DNA from: Polaribacter sp.
Lineage (GTDB): Bacteria; Bacteroidota; Bacteroidia; Flavobacteriales; Flavobacteriaceae
DNA: 7,549 nt
Assembly (NCBI GenBank): GCA_030731695.1
Contig: JANQTK010000038.1
Coordinates: forward strand, 1 to 7,549
Direction of reading: 5' to 3'
Part shown: in pieces, positions 1 through 5,598 of the stretch
Layout: every line of letters starts with the position of its first letter
Numbering within the stretch: the stretch's first letter is position 1
Notes under the pieces: generated by a model
What the model was told of the DNA's origin: nothing
Databases searched by the model: none
Seen by the model: the letters and a program-made list of their open reading frames with translations, nothing else
Translations under genes and position numbers: made by a program

Positions 1-235
1 ACATATCAATCCCCTAAAATAGCAATTTTATCAAAACAATCTGCCCCTTTTTAAAAATACAGGAAAAATACTCTATAACTTTTTCAAAACAGGTACCCAT
101 ATTTTAATAGGCGTTTCATTTTTTTGGTAGTTTGGTCATTCAGTATTGTAGTGCCATAATACTCTTTTAAAGCAGTACACGTGTTTCTTTACAACTCTCT
201 AAGGGAATTGCGAAAACTCACTGAGTGAATGCCAA

Positions 236-265
236 CTGCACACTAAGAGAATGGCAGTGTTGCAG
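236..265. repeat. Imperfect inverted repeat (hairpin)
   Basis: CTGCACACT at 236-244 can pair with AGTGTTGCAG at 256-265, giving nine base pairs with one bulged base and an 11-nt loop. No T-run follows on either side, so it does not look like an intrinsic terminator. It lies in a less AT-rich patch downstream of the toxin-antitoxin operon. It could be a remnant of a recombination or cassette-type site, but that is only inference. Confidence 0.35.
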
Positions 266-273
266 GTGCGTTT

Positions 274-295
274 GGTGGGTTTGGGTTTTAGAGGG
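274..295 (+). other. G-rich tract with possible two-tetrad G-quadruplex
   Basis: Within 22 bases the plus strand has G-runs of 2, 3, 3 and 3, separated by T, TTT and a 7-nt loop. That matches a two-tetrad quadruplex pattern and is striking in an AT-rich region. It lies just beyond the 3' end of the minus-strand toxin-antitoxin operon, so the C-rich version would appear in any read-through transcript. Only the base pattern is seen; folding is not shown. Confidence 0.3.
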
Positions 296-298
296 TAT

Positions 299-327
299 AA
301 AAAAAGGTCAAATAATTGTATTCAACC
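299..327 (-). terminator. Probable intrinsic terminator of the toxin-antitoxin operon
   Basis: Read on the minus strand, GGTTGAA (327-321) can pair with TTTGACC (312-306) through seven pairs, two of them G-U wobbles, around an 8-nt loop. A run of seven T (305-299) follows at once. The stem is short, so it may be weak. It overlaps the last codons and the stop of the 38-aa ORF, placing the operon end exactly there. Confidence 0.45.
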
Positions 328-424
328 TCTGTTTCAATTCAGTTTCAGAAATAAACGAAGCAGCTCCATTATCTATTTCTGAAATTTCATTTTCTAGATA
401 TTCTTTTATTGTGTTGAAATTCAT
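308..424 (-). CDS. Small 38-aa protein coupled to the toxin gene; possibly a second, shortened antitoxin-like protein
   Basis: An ATG at 424-422 overlaps the TGA stop of the toxin gene in an ATGA arrangement, a typical sign of translational coupling. The 38-residue product is acidic at the front (motif KEYLENEISEIDNG, residues 7-20), has A-S-F-I-S at 22-26, and ends ELKQRLNTII before TGA at 310-308. From memory, the pattern of a helical 'xxEYxxxExxxIxxGxAxFIS' start followed by 'EL' resembles small Bacteroidota proteins that accompany RelE/ParE toxins. Those usually run on for roughly 20-30 more residues, so this copy may be cut short at its C-terminus. The stop sits inside a terminator-like hairpin. 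The coding call rests on the overlap and composition; its function is not established. Confidence 0.5.
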   Translation of the reverse strand: MNFNTIKEYLENEISEIDNGAASFISETELKQRLNTII

Positions 425-714
425 TTGATAGGTTTTTGTTTGGTTCCTCTAAAATTAATAATCTCTATGATTGCTTTCTTAGGATGTATCCTATAAATGA
501 TGTAATTATTTTTATCTACTAATCCTTTATATAGGTTTTTGTGGGCTGAAGTTGCTGTGCAAATTTTTGGATATTTACTAATTCGGCTTAAAAGATTTTT
601 TAGGTTTTCTTCTAAATTTAATATTTCAATAATTGTCCAGTTATTTTCTAAATATTCTAGTACTTTATCTAAGCCTTCTTCAGCTTTTGGTGTCCAAAAA
701 ATTTTTAATGCCAT
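421..714 (-). CDS. ParE/RelE-family toxin of a type II toxin-antitoxin system
   Basis: This 97-residue basic protein fits the usual length and fold pattern of the ParE/RelE superfamily. It begins with a beta strand (KIFWTPKAEEGL, residues 4-15), where the 'W-T-x-x-A' start is typical. Two helices follow (about 12-47), then a 'YPKI' turn (49-52), and the C-terminus carries the paired strands YIIYRIHPKKAIIEIINF (71-88) and RGTKQKP (89-95). In the family, RelE members cut mRNA on the ribosome and ParE members poison DNA gyrase; the sequence alone does not decide which applies. The ATG at 714 lies inside the last codons of the upstream antitoxin gene (10-nt overlap), and the stop overlaps the next small ORF. 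Order (antitoxin, then toxin) and overlap are classical for such modules. No frameshift or truncation is seen. Confidence 0.85.
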   Translation of the reverse strand: MALKIFWTPKAEEGLDKVLEYLENNWTIIEILNLEENLKNLLSRISKYPKICTATSAHKNLYKGLVDKNNYIIYRIHPKKAIIEIINFRGTKQKPIK

Positions 715-932
715 TTTTCAAAACGATTCATAATTGTATCATTTTCAATATAATCGCCTTTATCAGCTTGGTTTAATCCAATGTTGATTTCTTCTTGTTC
801 TTCAACTGACATTTCTACCCACCAATCTGTCTTTTCTTCATCAAAAACAGCTTTAATTTTTGCCAACAAACTTTCTTTTTCGGTTTGTAGCAATAAATGC
901 ATCAATTCTAATTTTGTAGCTTCAATATTCAT
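705..932 (-). CDS. Antitoxin of the ParE/RelE-type module
   Basis: This 75-residue acidic protein lies directly upstream of the toxin and overlaps it by 10 nt (705-714). It starts MNIEATKLELMHLLLQTE, a helix with leucine/isoleucine spacing that continues to about residue 30 (LLAKIKAVFDEE). A middle piece follows with two adjacent tryptophans (WW, 37-38) and a glutamate-rich EEQEEIN helix (about 44-50), ending in NRFEKWH. This matches small flavobacterial antitoxins usually annotated as addiction module proteins. The expected roles are to bind and neutralise the toxin through its C-terminal half and to repress its own operon. No DNA-binding fold can be assigned with certainty by eye. The ATG at 932 follows a good -7 box at 952-959. 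Confidence 0.75.
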   Translation of the reverse strand: MNIEATKLELMHLLLQTEKESLLAKIKAVFDEEKTDWWVEMSVEEQEEINIGLNQADKGDYIENDTIMNRFEKWH

Positions 933-951
933 AATGATAATTTATGTAAAA

Positions 952-959
952 CAAATATA
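952..959 (-). promoter_or_regulatory. Bacteroidota-type -7 box for the toxin-antitoxin operon
   Basis: On the minus strand this reads TATATTTG, a perfect match to the TAnnTTTG -7 element of Bacteroidota sigma factor promoters. It is 19 nt from the antitoxin ATG. No TTG -33 element stands at the usual 17-23 nt upstream; the nearest is 27 nt away inside the end of the hydrolase gene. The promoter is likely but not complete. Confidence 0.45.
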
Positions 960-977
960 ACTCTTTATCCTTAAATC

Positions 978-1868
978 TTACCCCTTCAAATACTTGTTAA
1001 AAAACGCAATCGTTCGTTCCCAAGACAAATCAGCAGCAGCTTGGTCATATCTTGGCGTGGTATTGTTATGAAAACCATGATTTACATTTGGGTAAAAATG
1101 TGCTTCGTAGGCAATGTTATTCGCTTTTAAAACGGTTTCAAAAGCTGGCCATCCTTCATTGACTCTTTTGTCTAAATCTGCATATTGTAACAATAAAGGT
1201 GTTTTGATATTTTTGGCGTCTTCATCCGAAGGTTGTCTACCATAATAAGGAACCGCAGCTTTTAATTCTGGTAATTTTACTGCCATCATATTGGAGATCC
1301 ATCCGCCAAAACAAAAACCAACAACGCCTACTTTTCCATTGCAACTGGGATGCTTTTTTAAATACTCGAATGCCGCAATAAAATCTTCCAACATCTCATT
1401 TTGATTTCTTTTGCTTTGCAATGCCCTGCCTTCATCATCATTGCCTGGATAACCACCTAAAGGGGTTAACGCATCTGGAGCTAAGGAAACAAAACCTTCC
1501 AAAGCGGCTCTTCTGCCAACGTCTTCAATATACGGATTCAATCCTCGGTTTTCATGCACTACAATAATGCCAGGTAATTTTGTTTTTGCATCCTTTGGGA
1601 TCGAAAACAAGCCTTTGATGGTTCCTCCACCTTTGGGAGAATCGTAGTTGATGTATTCCGATTTTAATCTTGGATCGTCTTCTTTTACGGTGATAAAATC
1701 TGTATAATTGGGCGAAATAAAACTCAACAAAGCAGGCAAGGTAATGGCACCCACAGCATATAAAGAGAGTTTTTGGAGAAACTCTTTACGGTCCATTTTG
1801 TTATGGGCGTAATCATCATATAAATCAAAAACTTCTTGGCTGATGTCTTCTTTGGTAAGTTGTTTCAT
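978..1868 (-). CDS. Dienelactone hydrolase family protein, membrane-anchored or exported
   Basis: This 296-residue alpha/beta hydrolase belongs to the dienelactone hydrolase (DLH) family, which hydrolyses lactones and esters with a Cys-Asp-His triad. The nucleophile elbow is G-F-C-F-G-G with Cys176, the acid is probably Asp233 (ADLDKRVN), and the base is His274 (NHGF). Glu106 in HENRG matches the glutamate that, in DLH, holds the cysteine in its resting state. Residues 1-30 form a charged helical leader. A segment at 25-53 (MDRKEFLQK followed by a hydrophobic stretch) looks like a degenerate twin-arginine signal or a single membrane anchor, which would put the catalytic domain in the periplasm. 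The ATG at 1868 follows a weak TATCTTAG -7-like box at 1908-1901. The gene is separated from the upstream operon by a terminator, so it is probably transcribed alone. The natural substrate cannot be told. Confidence 0.9.
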   Translation of the reverse strand: MKQLTKEDISQEVFDLYDDYAHNKMDRKEFLQKLSLYAVGAITLPALLSFISPNYTDFITVKEDDPRLKSEYINYDSPKGGGTIKGLFSIPKDAKTKLPGIIVVHENRGLNPYIEDVGRRAALEGFVSLAPDALTPLGGYPGNDDEGRALQSKRNQNEMLEDFIAAFEYLKKHPSCNGKVGVVGFCFGGWISNMMAVKLPELKAAVPYYGRQPSDEDAKNIKTPLLLQYADLDKRVNEGWPAFETVLKANNIAYEAHFYPNVNHGFHNNTTPRYDQAAADLSWERTIAFFNKYLKG

Positions 1869-1922
1869 AAAGGTAAATTTTAGAGAGTGTATCTTTTCGA
1901 CTAAGATAGTAAAATTAAGTAT

Positions 1923-1959
1923 AAAAAAAGACGTGCAAGAATTTCTTACACGCCTTTTC
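1923..1959 (-). terminator. Intrinsic terminator of the sulfite-oxidation operon
   Basis: On the minus strand AAAAGGCGTGTAAG pairs with CTTGCACGTCTTTT around a 5-nt loop, ending in a run of seven T (1929-1923). The two imperfect positions are G-U wobbles only when read on the minus strand; they become A-C mismatches on the plus strand, which fixes the direction. It begins 26 nt beyond the stop of the sterol-desaturase-like gene and lies upstream of the hydrolase gene. Confidence 0.8.
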
Positions 1960-1985
1960 AGTTGGGAAAATGAATCTTCTGTAAT

Positions 1986-2861
1986 TTATTTTTGTCCTTT
2001 TTTAAATCCGTATAGATTTTGATCGATAAAATTTTGAGGGAATTTGTCATCACCTTCAAAACCAATTTCAATCGTGCCACTATCCTCAGGCACGTAATCT
2101 GTTTTAAAAATATAATCCCACAAACTTAAACTGATTCCGTAATTCATACCATGTCTTCCTTCAGGTAAAATATACGCATGATGGTATAAATGCATCACAG
2201 GATTGTTTAAAACGTATTTGAAAACTCCCCATGTAATTTTAATGTTTGCATGATTTAAATGACCAATGATTACTGTGAAAAAGTGAATGAAAAATGCTTG
2301 ATCCGGTTCAGCTCCAACCAAAATCATCACAGCCAATGTTTTTAATGGTTTGTACAAAATGTTCTCCATCCAATGGTAACGAAGGTGCGCCGCAAATCCC
2401 ATTTCTTTTACGGAATGATGTACTTTATGAAACTTCCATAAAAATGGATAACGATGCAATAAAACATGTGTAAACCATTGTACAAAATCATTTAGTACAA
2501 AGAAAATAAGGATAAATAACCATGTGGGTAAAGCGTCTTTTTCGAATAAAGAAAATGAAGTAGAGGTAATGCCAAATTTATTGAATCCATTTTCTAGGAT
2601 TGTATAGATACCATACAAACCAATCTGGAAAATGAAAAAATTAAAATACATATAAACCCAATCTAGCCAGAAATCTTTTCGAAATGCTTTTTGTGATTTT
2701 CTCCAAGGAAATAATAGCTCTAATCCCCAAACGACTAAAGAGACAATTGTTAATCCCCAAAACCAATTTCGATCCCATGGAACATCAAATACAACCTGTT
2801 TCCATTGGTATTTTGCCATTCCTGTTACTGTGTTGATAAAAATTTCTAAATATTCTCCCAT
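1986..2861 (-). CDS. Sterol desaturase / fatty acid hydroxylase superfamily membrane protein
   Basis: This 291-residue integral membrane protein has the histidine clusters that bind a di-iron centre in this superfamily: HVLLH (132-136), HKVHH (145-149), HLNH (201-204) and HLYHH (224-228). Hydrophobic segments lie near 33-52, 69-90, 112-131 and 174-200, with the histidine clusters on the cytoplasmic side in known relatives. Members use O2 to hydroxylate or desaturate lipids such as sterols, fatty acids, ceramides or alkylglycerols; this sequence does not reveal the substrate. The ATG at 2861 is 5 nt after the rhodanese stop, and a terminator follows the gene, so it is the last gene of the sulfite operon. 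A lipid hydroxylase in this setting is unusual. Flavobacteria make sulfonolipids, so a connection between sulfur and lipid is possible but unproven. Confidence 0.9.
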   Translation of the reverse strand: MGEYLEIFINTVTGMAKYQWKQVVFDVPWDRNWFWGLTIVSLVVWGLELLFPWRKSQKAFRKDFWLDWVYMYFNFFIFQIGLYGIYTILENGFNKFGITSTSFSLFEKDALPTWLFILIFFVLNDFVQWFTHVLLHRYPFLWKFHKVHHSVKEMGFAAHLRYHWMENILYKPLKTLAVMILVGAEPDQAFFIHFFTVIIGHLNHANIKITWGVFKYVLNNPVMHLYHHAYILPEGRHGMNYGISLSLWDYIFKTDYVPEDSGTIEIGFEGDDKFPQNFIDQNLYGFKKGQK

Positions 2862-2866
2862 TTGTT

Positions 2867-3793
2867 TTAATTAATTGTTGTTAAACTGTCATTAGTAAAG
2901 GGTAAATCGTTAAAATAACTCCATTCTGTCCAAGAGCCATCGTAATTTTTTACATTTTTATATCCTAATAATTGAGTAAGAACAAAAGTGGTGTGCGCTG
3001 AACGAACGCCACTATGACAATACAAAATTATTGAATCATTCTTTGTTACTTTTAATTTTTTAGCATAAAATTCTGCTAAAGTTTCTGTGGATTTTAGGGC
3101 TTGATTGCCATGAAAATCAATGGCTTCTGACCAATCAATATGAATGCTATTTGGAATTCTGCCTGCTTTTGAAGCTCCCTTTTTTTGTTGCTTTCCTAAG
3201 AATTCATCCAAAGATCGTGTGTCAACAATAACCACTTTTTTGTTTATGGCATTCAATACTTCTTCTTTTGAAATGGCAAATTTCATACTCGGGTTTTTAG
3301 AAAGCGTAAATTTGGTTGTTACTTTTTCAGGGACTTTTTGAGTTACTGTTCCTTGAATCGCTTTCCAACCTTCAATACCTCCTTGCAGCATTTTGATATT
3401 TTTAAAATCATAGTTTTGCAGTATCCACCATAATCTTGCAGCTTCGCACAATCCGTTATCATCATATACAATTAGAGTATCTTCATTTGAGATTCCTACT
3501 GAACCAAATATGTTTTCAAGTTGTTTTGCACTGGGCATCATTCCACTGTATGGATAAGAAGGGTTTTCTATATCAGTTCTCCATAGATGAATAGCATCTG
3601 CAATGTGCTCTTGATCGTACAATTCTTTCTTTCTAAAATCAATAATTTTTATATTTTTTTGATGGATAATAGCAGACAGCTCAGTAGCGTTAATGAGATA
3701 ATTAATGAGCTTTGAGTCGTCATTATCAATCGTAGCTTTTTTACATCCGAATGAAAATAATACAACTAAAAGAAAGTTAATTCTTAAGTTCAT
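2867..3793 (-). CDS. Two-domain rhodanese (thiosulfate/3-mercaptopyruvate sulfurtransferase type), predicted lipoprotein
   Basis: The product has 308 residues from the ATG at 3793. A TTG nine bases upstream (3802) is also in frame, but the ATG gives a clean signal sequence. Residues 1-17 (MNLRINFLLVVLFSFGC) form a lipoprotein signal with Cys17 as the lipidation site, so the enzyme sits outside the cytoplasm. Two rhodanese domains follow. The first, about 33-148, has DDNGLCEAARLWW where an active loop would be and is probably structural. The second, about 170-298, has the active loop C-H-S-G-V-R with Cys259 and the conserved GSWTEW near the end. Rhodaneses move sulfane sulfur from donors such as thiosulfate, which frees sulfite. 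That product is the substrate of the enzyme encoded two genes upstream. The start overlaps the cytochrome gene by 17 nt. Confidence 0.88.
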   Translation of the reverse strand: MNLRINFLLVVLFSFGCKKATIDNDDSKLINYLINATELSAIIHQKNIKIIDFRKKELYDQEHIADAIHLWRTDIENPSYPYSGMMPSAKQLENIFGSVGISNEDTLIVYDDNGLCEAARLWWILQNYDFKNIKMLQGGIEGWKAIQGTVTQKVPEKVTTKFTLSKNPSMKFAISKEEVLNAINKKVVIVDTRSLDEFLGKQQKKGASKAGRIPNSIHIDWSEAIDFHGNQALKSTETLAEFYAKKLKVTKNDSIILYCHSGVRSAHTTFVLTQLLGYKNVKNYDGSWTEWSYFNDLPFTNDSLTTIN

Positions 3794-4250
3794 ACCAATC
3801 AATATCTGTTAAGTTCATTCTTCTACCTTTCGCTTTAGGCGGATAATTGGTTACTAAATAATTGACAATTATTTCTTGATTTGCACCTAAATCCCAAAGA
3901 TTTTGAGTTTCCTGCATCCATTTTATAGTGGCGTTCCAACGCTCAGCATTCATTCTGTTTTGTGTCACTAATTTTGCAGAATGGCAATTGGTGCAATTGT
4001 TTACCACCATCATTAAACCCTCTGCATCTATCAATCCTGTTCTTACATGAATTCCGTTTTCAATTGTATCTTCATCCTCAACAATTGCTGTATACGTAGG
4101 AGCAACTTCTTTTTTGCCAAATATCGAAAAAGTGGGATCGTATACTGAAAAAAGTAATAAAATGGAAGCCAAAAATGCAAAAGCAGTGGCTAAGTAAGCA
4201 GTTTTTTCTGCTTTTTTTATTTTCTTTCGAAAGTCACTATTCGTATTCAT
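3777..4250 (-). CDS. Membrane-anchored monoheme cytochrome c, probable electron acceptor subunit of sulfite dehydrogenase
   Basis: The protein has 157 residues and one heme c motif, C-T-N-C-H (86-90), preceded by VVNN. A hydrophobic segment at about 19-37 after a basic N-terminus (KKIKKAEK) acts as an uncleaved signal anchor, with the heme domain in the periplasm. Met112 (KWMQE) is the best candidate for the distal heme ligand; Met100 is an alternative. The gene starts on the last base of the sorA-like stop (TAATG, 1-nt overlap), so the two are surely co-translated. In SorAB-type sulfite dehydrogenases a small cytochrome c takes electrons from the molybdenum subunit, and this gene occupies that role by position. 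It is anchored rather than soluble, which should direct electrons toward membrane-bound oxidases. The gene symbol sorB fits by role only. Confidence 0.85.
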   Translation of the reverse strand: MNTNSDFRKKIKKAEKTAYLATAFAFLASILLLFSVYDPTFSIFGKKEVAPTYTAIVEDEDTIENGIHVRTGLIDAEGLMMVVNNCTNCHSAKLVTQNRMNAERWNATIKWMQETQNLWDLGANQEIIVNYLVTNYPPKAKGRRMNLTDIDWYELKN

Positions 4251-5470
4251 TATACAATTTTAACAGCAATTCTGTGACACGCATTATTTAAATATCCCTT
4301 TGGATTCCAACCCGGAATCAACATGGGTTGTGAAACTCCTTTTGCATCCGTTGCTTTTGCCCAAACTTCGTAATATCCAGCTTTTGGAAAATTGATGGAT
4401 GCAGAAAAATGTTGCCATGCCAAACGATTTGCAGGTTTTTCTATAGTACAAGATTTCCATGTTGCACCAAAATCAATGGAATATTCCATTTTGGTAACTT
4501 CTAATTCACCTGCCCACGCATGGCCTCTAATTTTTAAAGAGCTGTCTTTTTTAAGAGTTGCGCCTGTTTTAGGATAGGTTATGATTGATTTTACAGGCAT
4601 TGATTCAATAATGCACATGTCTTCATCTTTTACTTTTTCACCAGGAGCAACAGGTTTACAAGGAACTTTGTACGATGAACCTGTCATTTTTTCTCCATCA
4701 TGAATGATGTTTCGAACGCTAATTCTATTCACCCATTTTCCAGAAACGGATGCTGGCCAACCACCTGCAACCAAACGTAAAGGATAGCCATGTGCTAACG
4801 GAATCTCTTCTCCGTTCATTTTAAAAGCTAAGATGGTTTCGTCTTGCATTGCTTTTGGCATTGGACATCCTCTAGAAATAGGTTCTTTTTTGGGATCGCC
4901 ACTTAAATGCTGATCTACTGCATGAAAACCAATATACACAGCATCTTTTTTAATGCCTGCATCTTCTAAGACATCTCGCAAACGAACTCCTGTCCAAGAT
5001 GCACAATGAACTGCGCCAACTGTCCATTGATTTCCTTTCGCAGGCGGATCAAATTCACTGCGTCCATTTCCACCACATTCAATGGTTAATTGATAGGTAT
5101 GTTGTTTAAATTTTGATTTTAACTCACCAAGTGTATATGTTTTTTTGTTTTTTACAGATTCTCCATCAATGGTAAGTTTCCATTCTGTTGGTTTGATGTT
5201 TTCAGGTACTAAACCATTATTTCTGATAAACATCGATGAATTCGGAGTCACCTTATCATCCAATAAATGCGCTTGTGCTTCAATATTCCATGGCTTGTCA
5301 TTCAACACAACCATTTCTTTGTTTTTGTTGAATAATTTAAAAGGGTCCGTTTCTTGAAGCGCTAGTGGAGTATATCCATAAGGCATTTTAGCGCCAAACA
5401 CAAGTTCAGTGCCAATTATAGCTGCAAATGAACCTAACACAGCTTTTTTTACAAAAGATCTTCTTTTCAA
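4250..5470 (-). CDS. sorA: Sulfite dehydrogenase molybdopterin subunit (SorA-like sulfite oxidase family)
   Basis: The 406-residue precursor has a Tat signal: KRRSFVKK at 2-9, then a hydrophobic stretch to about residue 27. The sulfite-oxidase molybdopterin domain spans roughly 55-270. It has the cofactor-ligating cysteine in ECGGNGRSEF (Cys132), the WTGVRLRDVL segment (159-168), SRGCPMPKAM (199-208) and HGYPLRLVAGGWPASVSGKW (227-246). The C-terminal Mo-co dimerisation domain (about 290-406) shows GHAWAG and the SIDFGATW strand. There is no fused heme domain, so it needs a separate cytochrome, which is encoded next. The reaction is sulfite to sulfate with electrons passed to cytochrome c in the periplasm. 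The start is TTG at 5470: an in-frame stop lies upstream with no ATG between, and any later start would destroy the Tat motif. The symbol is given by family role; the family also holds members with other substrates. Confidence 0.88.
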   Translation of the reverse strand: MKRRSFVKKAVLGSFAAIIGTELVFGAKMPYGYTPLALQETDPFKLFNKNKEMVVLNDKPWNIEAQAHLLDDKVTPNSSMFIRNNGLVPENIKPTEWKLTIDGESVKNKKTYTLGELKSKFKQHTYQLTIECGGNGRSEFDPPAKGNQWTVGAVHCASWTGVRLRDVLEDAGIKKDAVYIGFHAVDQHLSGDPKKEPISRGCPMPKAMQDETILAFKMNGEEIPLAHGYPLRLVAGGWPASVSGKWVNRISVRNIIHDGEKMTGSSYKVPCKPVAPGEKVKDEDMCIIESMPVKSIITYPKTGATLKKDSSLKIRGHAWAGELEVTKMEYSIDFGATWKSCTIEKPANRLAWQHFSASINFPKAGYYEVWAKATDAKGVSQPMLIPGWNPKGYLNNACHRIAVKIV

Positions 5471-5497
5471 TGGATGTATGGTTTTGTAAATACGTTG

Positions 5498-5505
5498 CCA
5501 ATATA
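5498..5505 (-). promoter_or_regulatory. Possible -7 box of the sulfite operon
   Basis: On the minus strand this reads TATATTGG, matching five of the six fixed bases of TAnnTTTG, and lies 27 nt before the TTG start. No TTG stands at the -33 distance; instead the inverted repeat at 5525-5544 lies just upstream, as expected for an activator-dependent promoter. An alternative box, TATCTTTA at 5550-5543, also matches five of six. The choice between them is uncertain. Confidence 0.3.
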
Positions 5506-5510
5506 ATATG

Positions 5511-5527
5511 ATATAATAATATTATAT
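5511..5527. repeat. AT-only palindrome in the divergent promoter region
   Basis: ATATAATA-A-TATTATAT is a perfect 8-bp inverted repeat around one base. It overlaps the neighbouring GTAAC inverted repeat by three bases. Being pure A/T in an AT-rich region, it could arise by chance, yet its position between two divergent genes makes a regulator site or an easily melted segment possible. Confidence 0.4.
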
Positions 5528-5544
5528 GTAACATTGGTTACATA
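5525..5544. promoter_or_regulatory. Perfect inverted repeat, probable shared operator
   Basis: TATGTAAC-ATTG-GTTACATA is an exact 8-bp inverted repeat with a 4-bp spacer, in the 128-bp gap between the divergent sulfite operon and the membrane protein gene. It contains GTA-N8-TAC, the same geometry used by some Crp/Fnr-family regulators such as NtcA, though TetR- or MarR-type binding is equally possible. No regulator gene is in the window. Its centre is 36.5 bases from the end of a candidate -7 box on each side, which would suit joint control of both transcripts. Confidence 0.6.
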
Positions 5545-5598
5545 AAGATAAATGAAATACTTCTAATATTACCGAATTATTAAAATAACTAATTAATT

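Larger units (their letters stand above)
1..307. other. Intergenic stretch without a convincing gene
   Basis: I see no protein or RNA gene that I can support here. The left two thirds is AT-rich with many stops in all frames. The right third (about 230-295) is less AT-rich than its surroundings and contains an imperfect hairpin (236-265) and a G-rich run (274-295), listed separately. The short forward ORF that begins at 225 runs over the reverse-strand small gene at 308-424 and has unnatural composition (many Cys and Trp at its start), so it is not called. The leftmost part could carry the promoter of a leftward gene beyond the edge, but no clean -33/-7 pair was found. Confidence 0.6.

Noticed and set aside
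177..184. Palindrome ACACGTGT
   Set aside because: Only 8 bp, no gene start or promoter next to it; expected by chance at this scale.
216..227. Short inverted repeat TCACT-G-AGTGA
   Set aside because: Five-base arms with a one-base centre, no T-run and no gene start adjacent; too weak to call an operator or terminator.
225..428. Forward ORF of 67 codons
   Set aside because: It is antisense to the small ATGA-coupled ORF and crosses the G-rich patch; Cys/Trp-rich start and no recognisable pattern.
539..733. Forward ORF of 64 codons
   Set aside because: It lies wholly antisense to the toxin gene and the end of the antitoxin gene, which have clear family features.
3144..3341. Forward ORF of 65 codons
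   Set aside because: Antisense to the second rhodanese domain; no independent support.
3794..3802. TTG start for the rhodanese gene, three codons upstream
   Set aside because: The ATG at 3793 gives a standard lipoprotein signal, and the TTG would lie deeper inside the cytochrome gene without any added support.
4392..4577. Forward ORF of 61 codons
   Set aside because: Antisense to the dimerisation domain of the SorA-like gene; no independent support.
5145..5357. Forward ORF of 70 codons
   Set aside because: Antisense to the N-terminal part of the SorA-like gene; no independent support.
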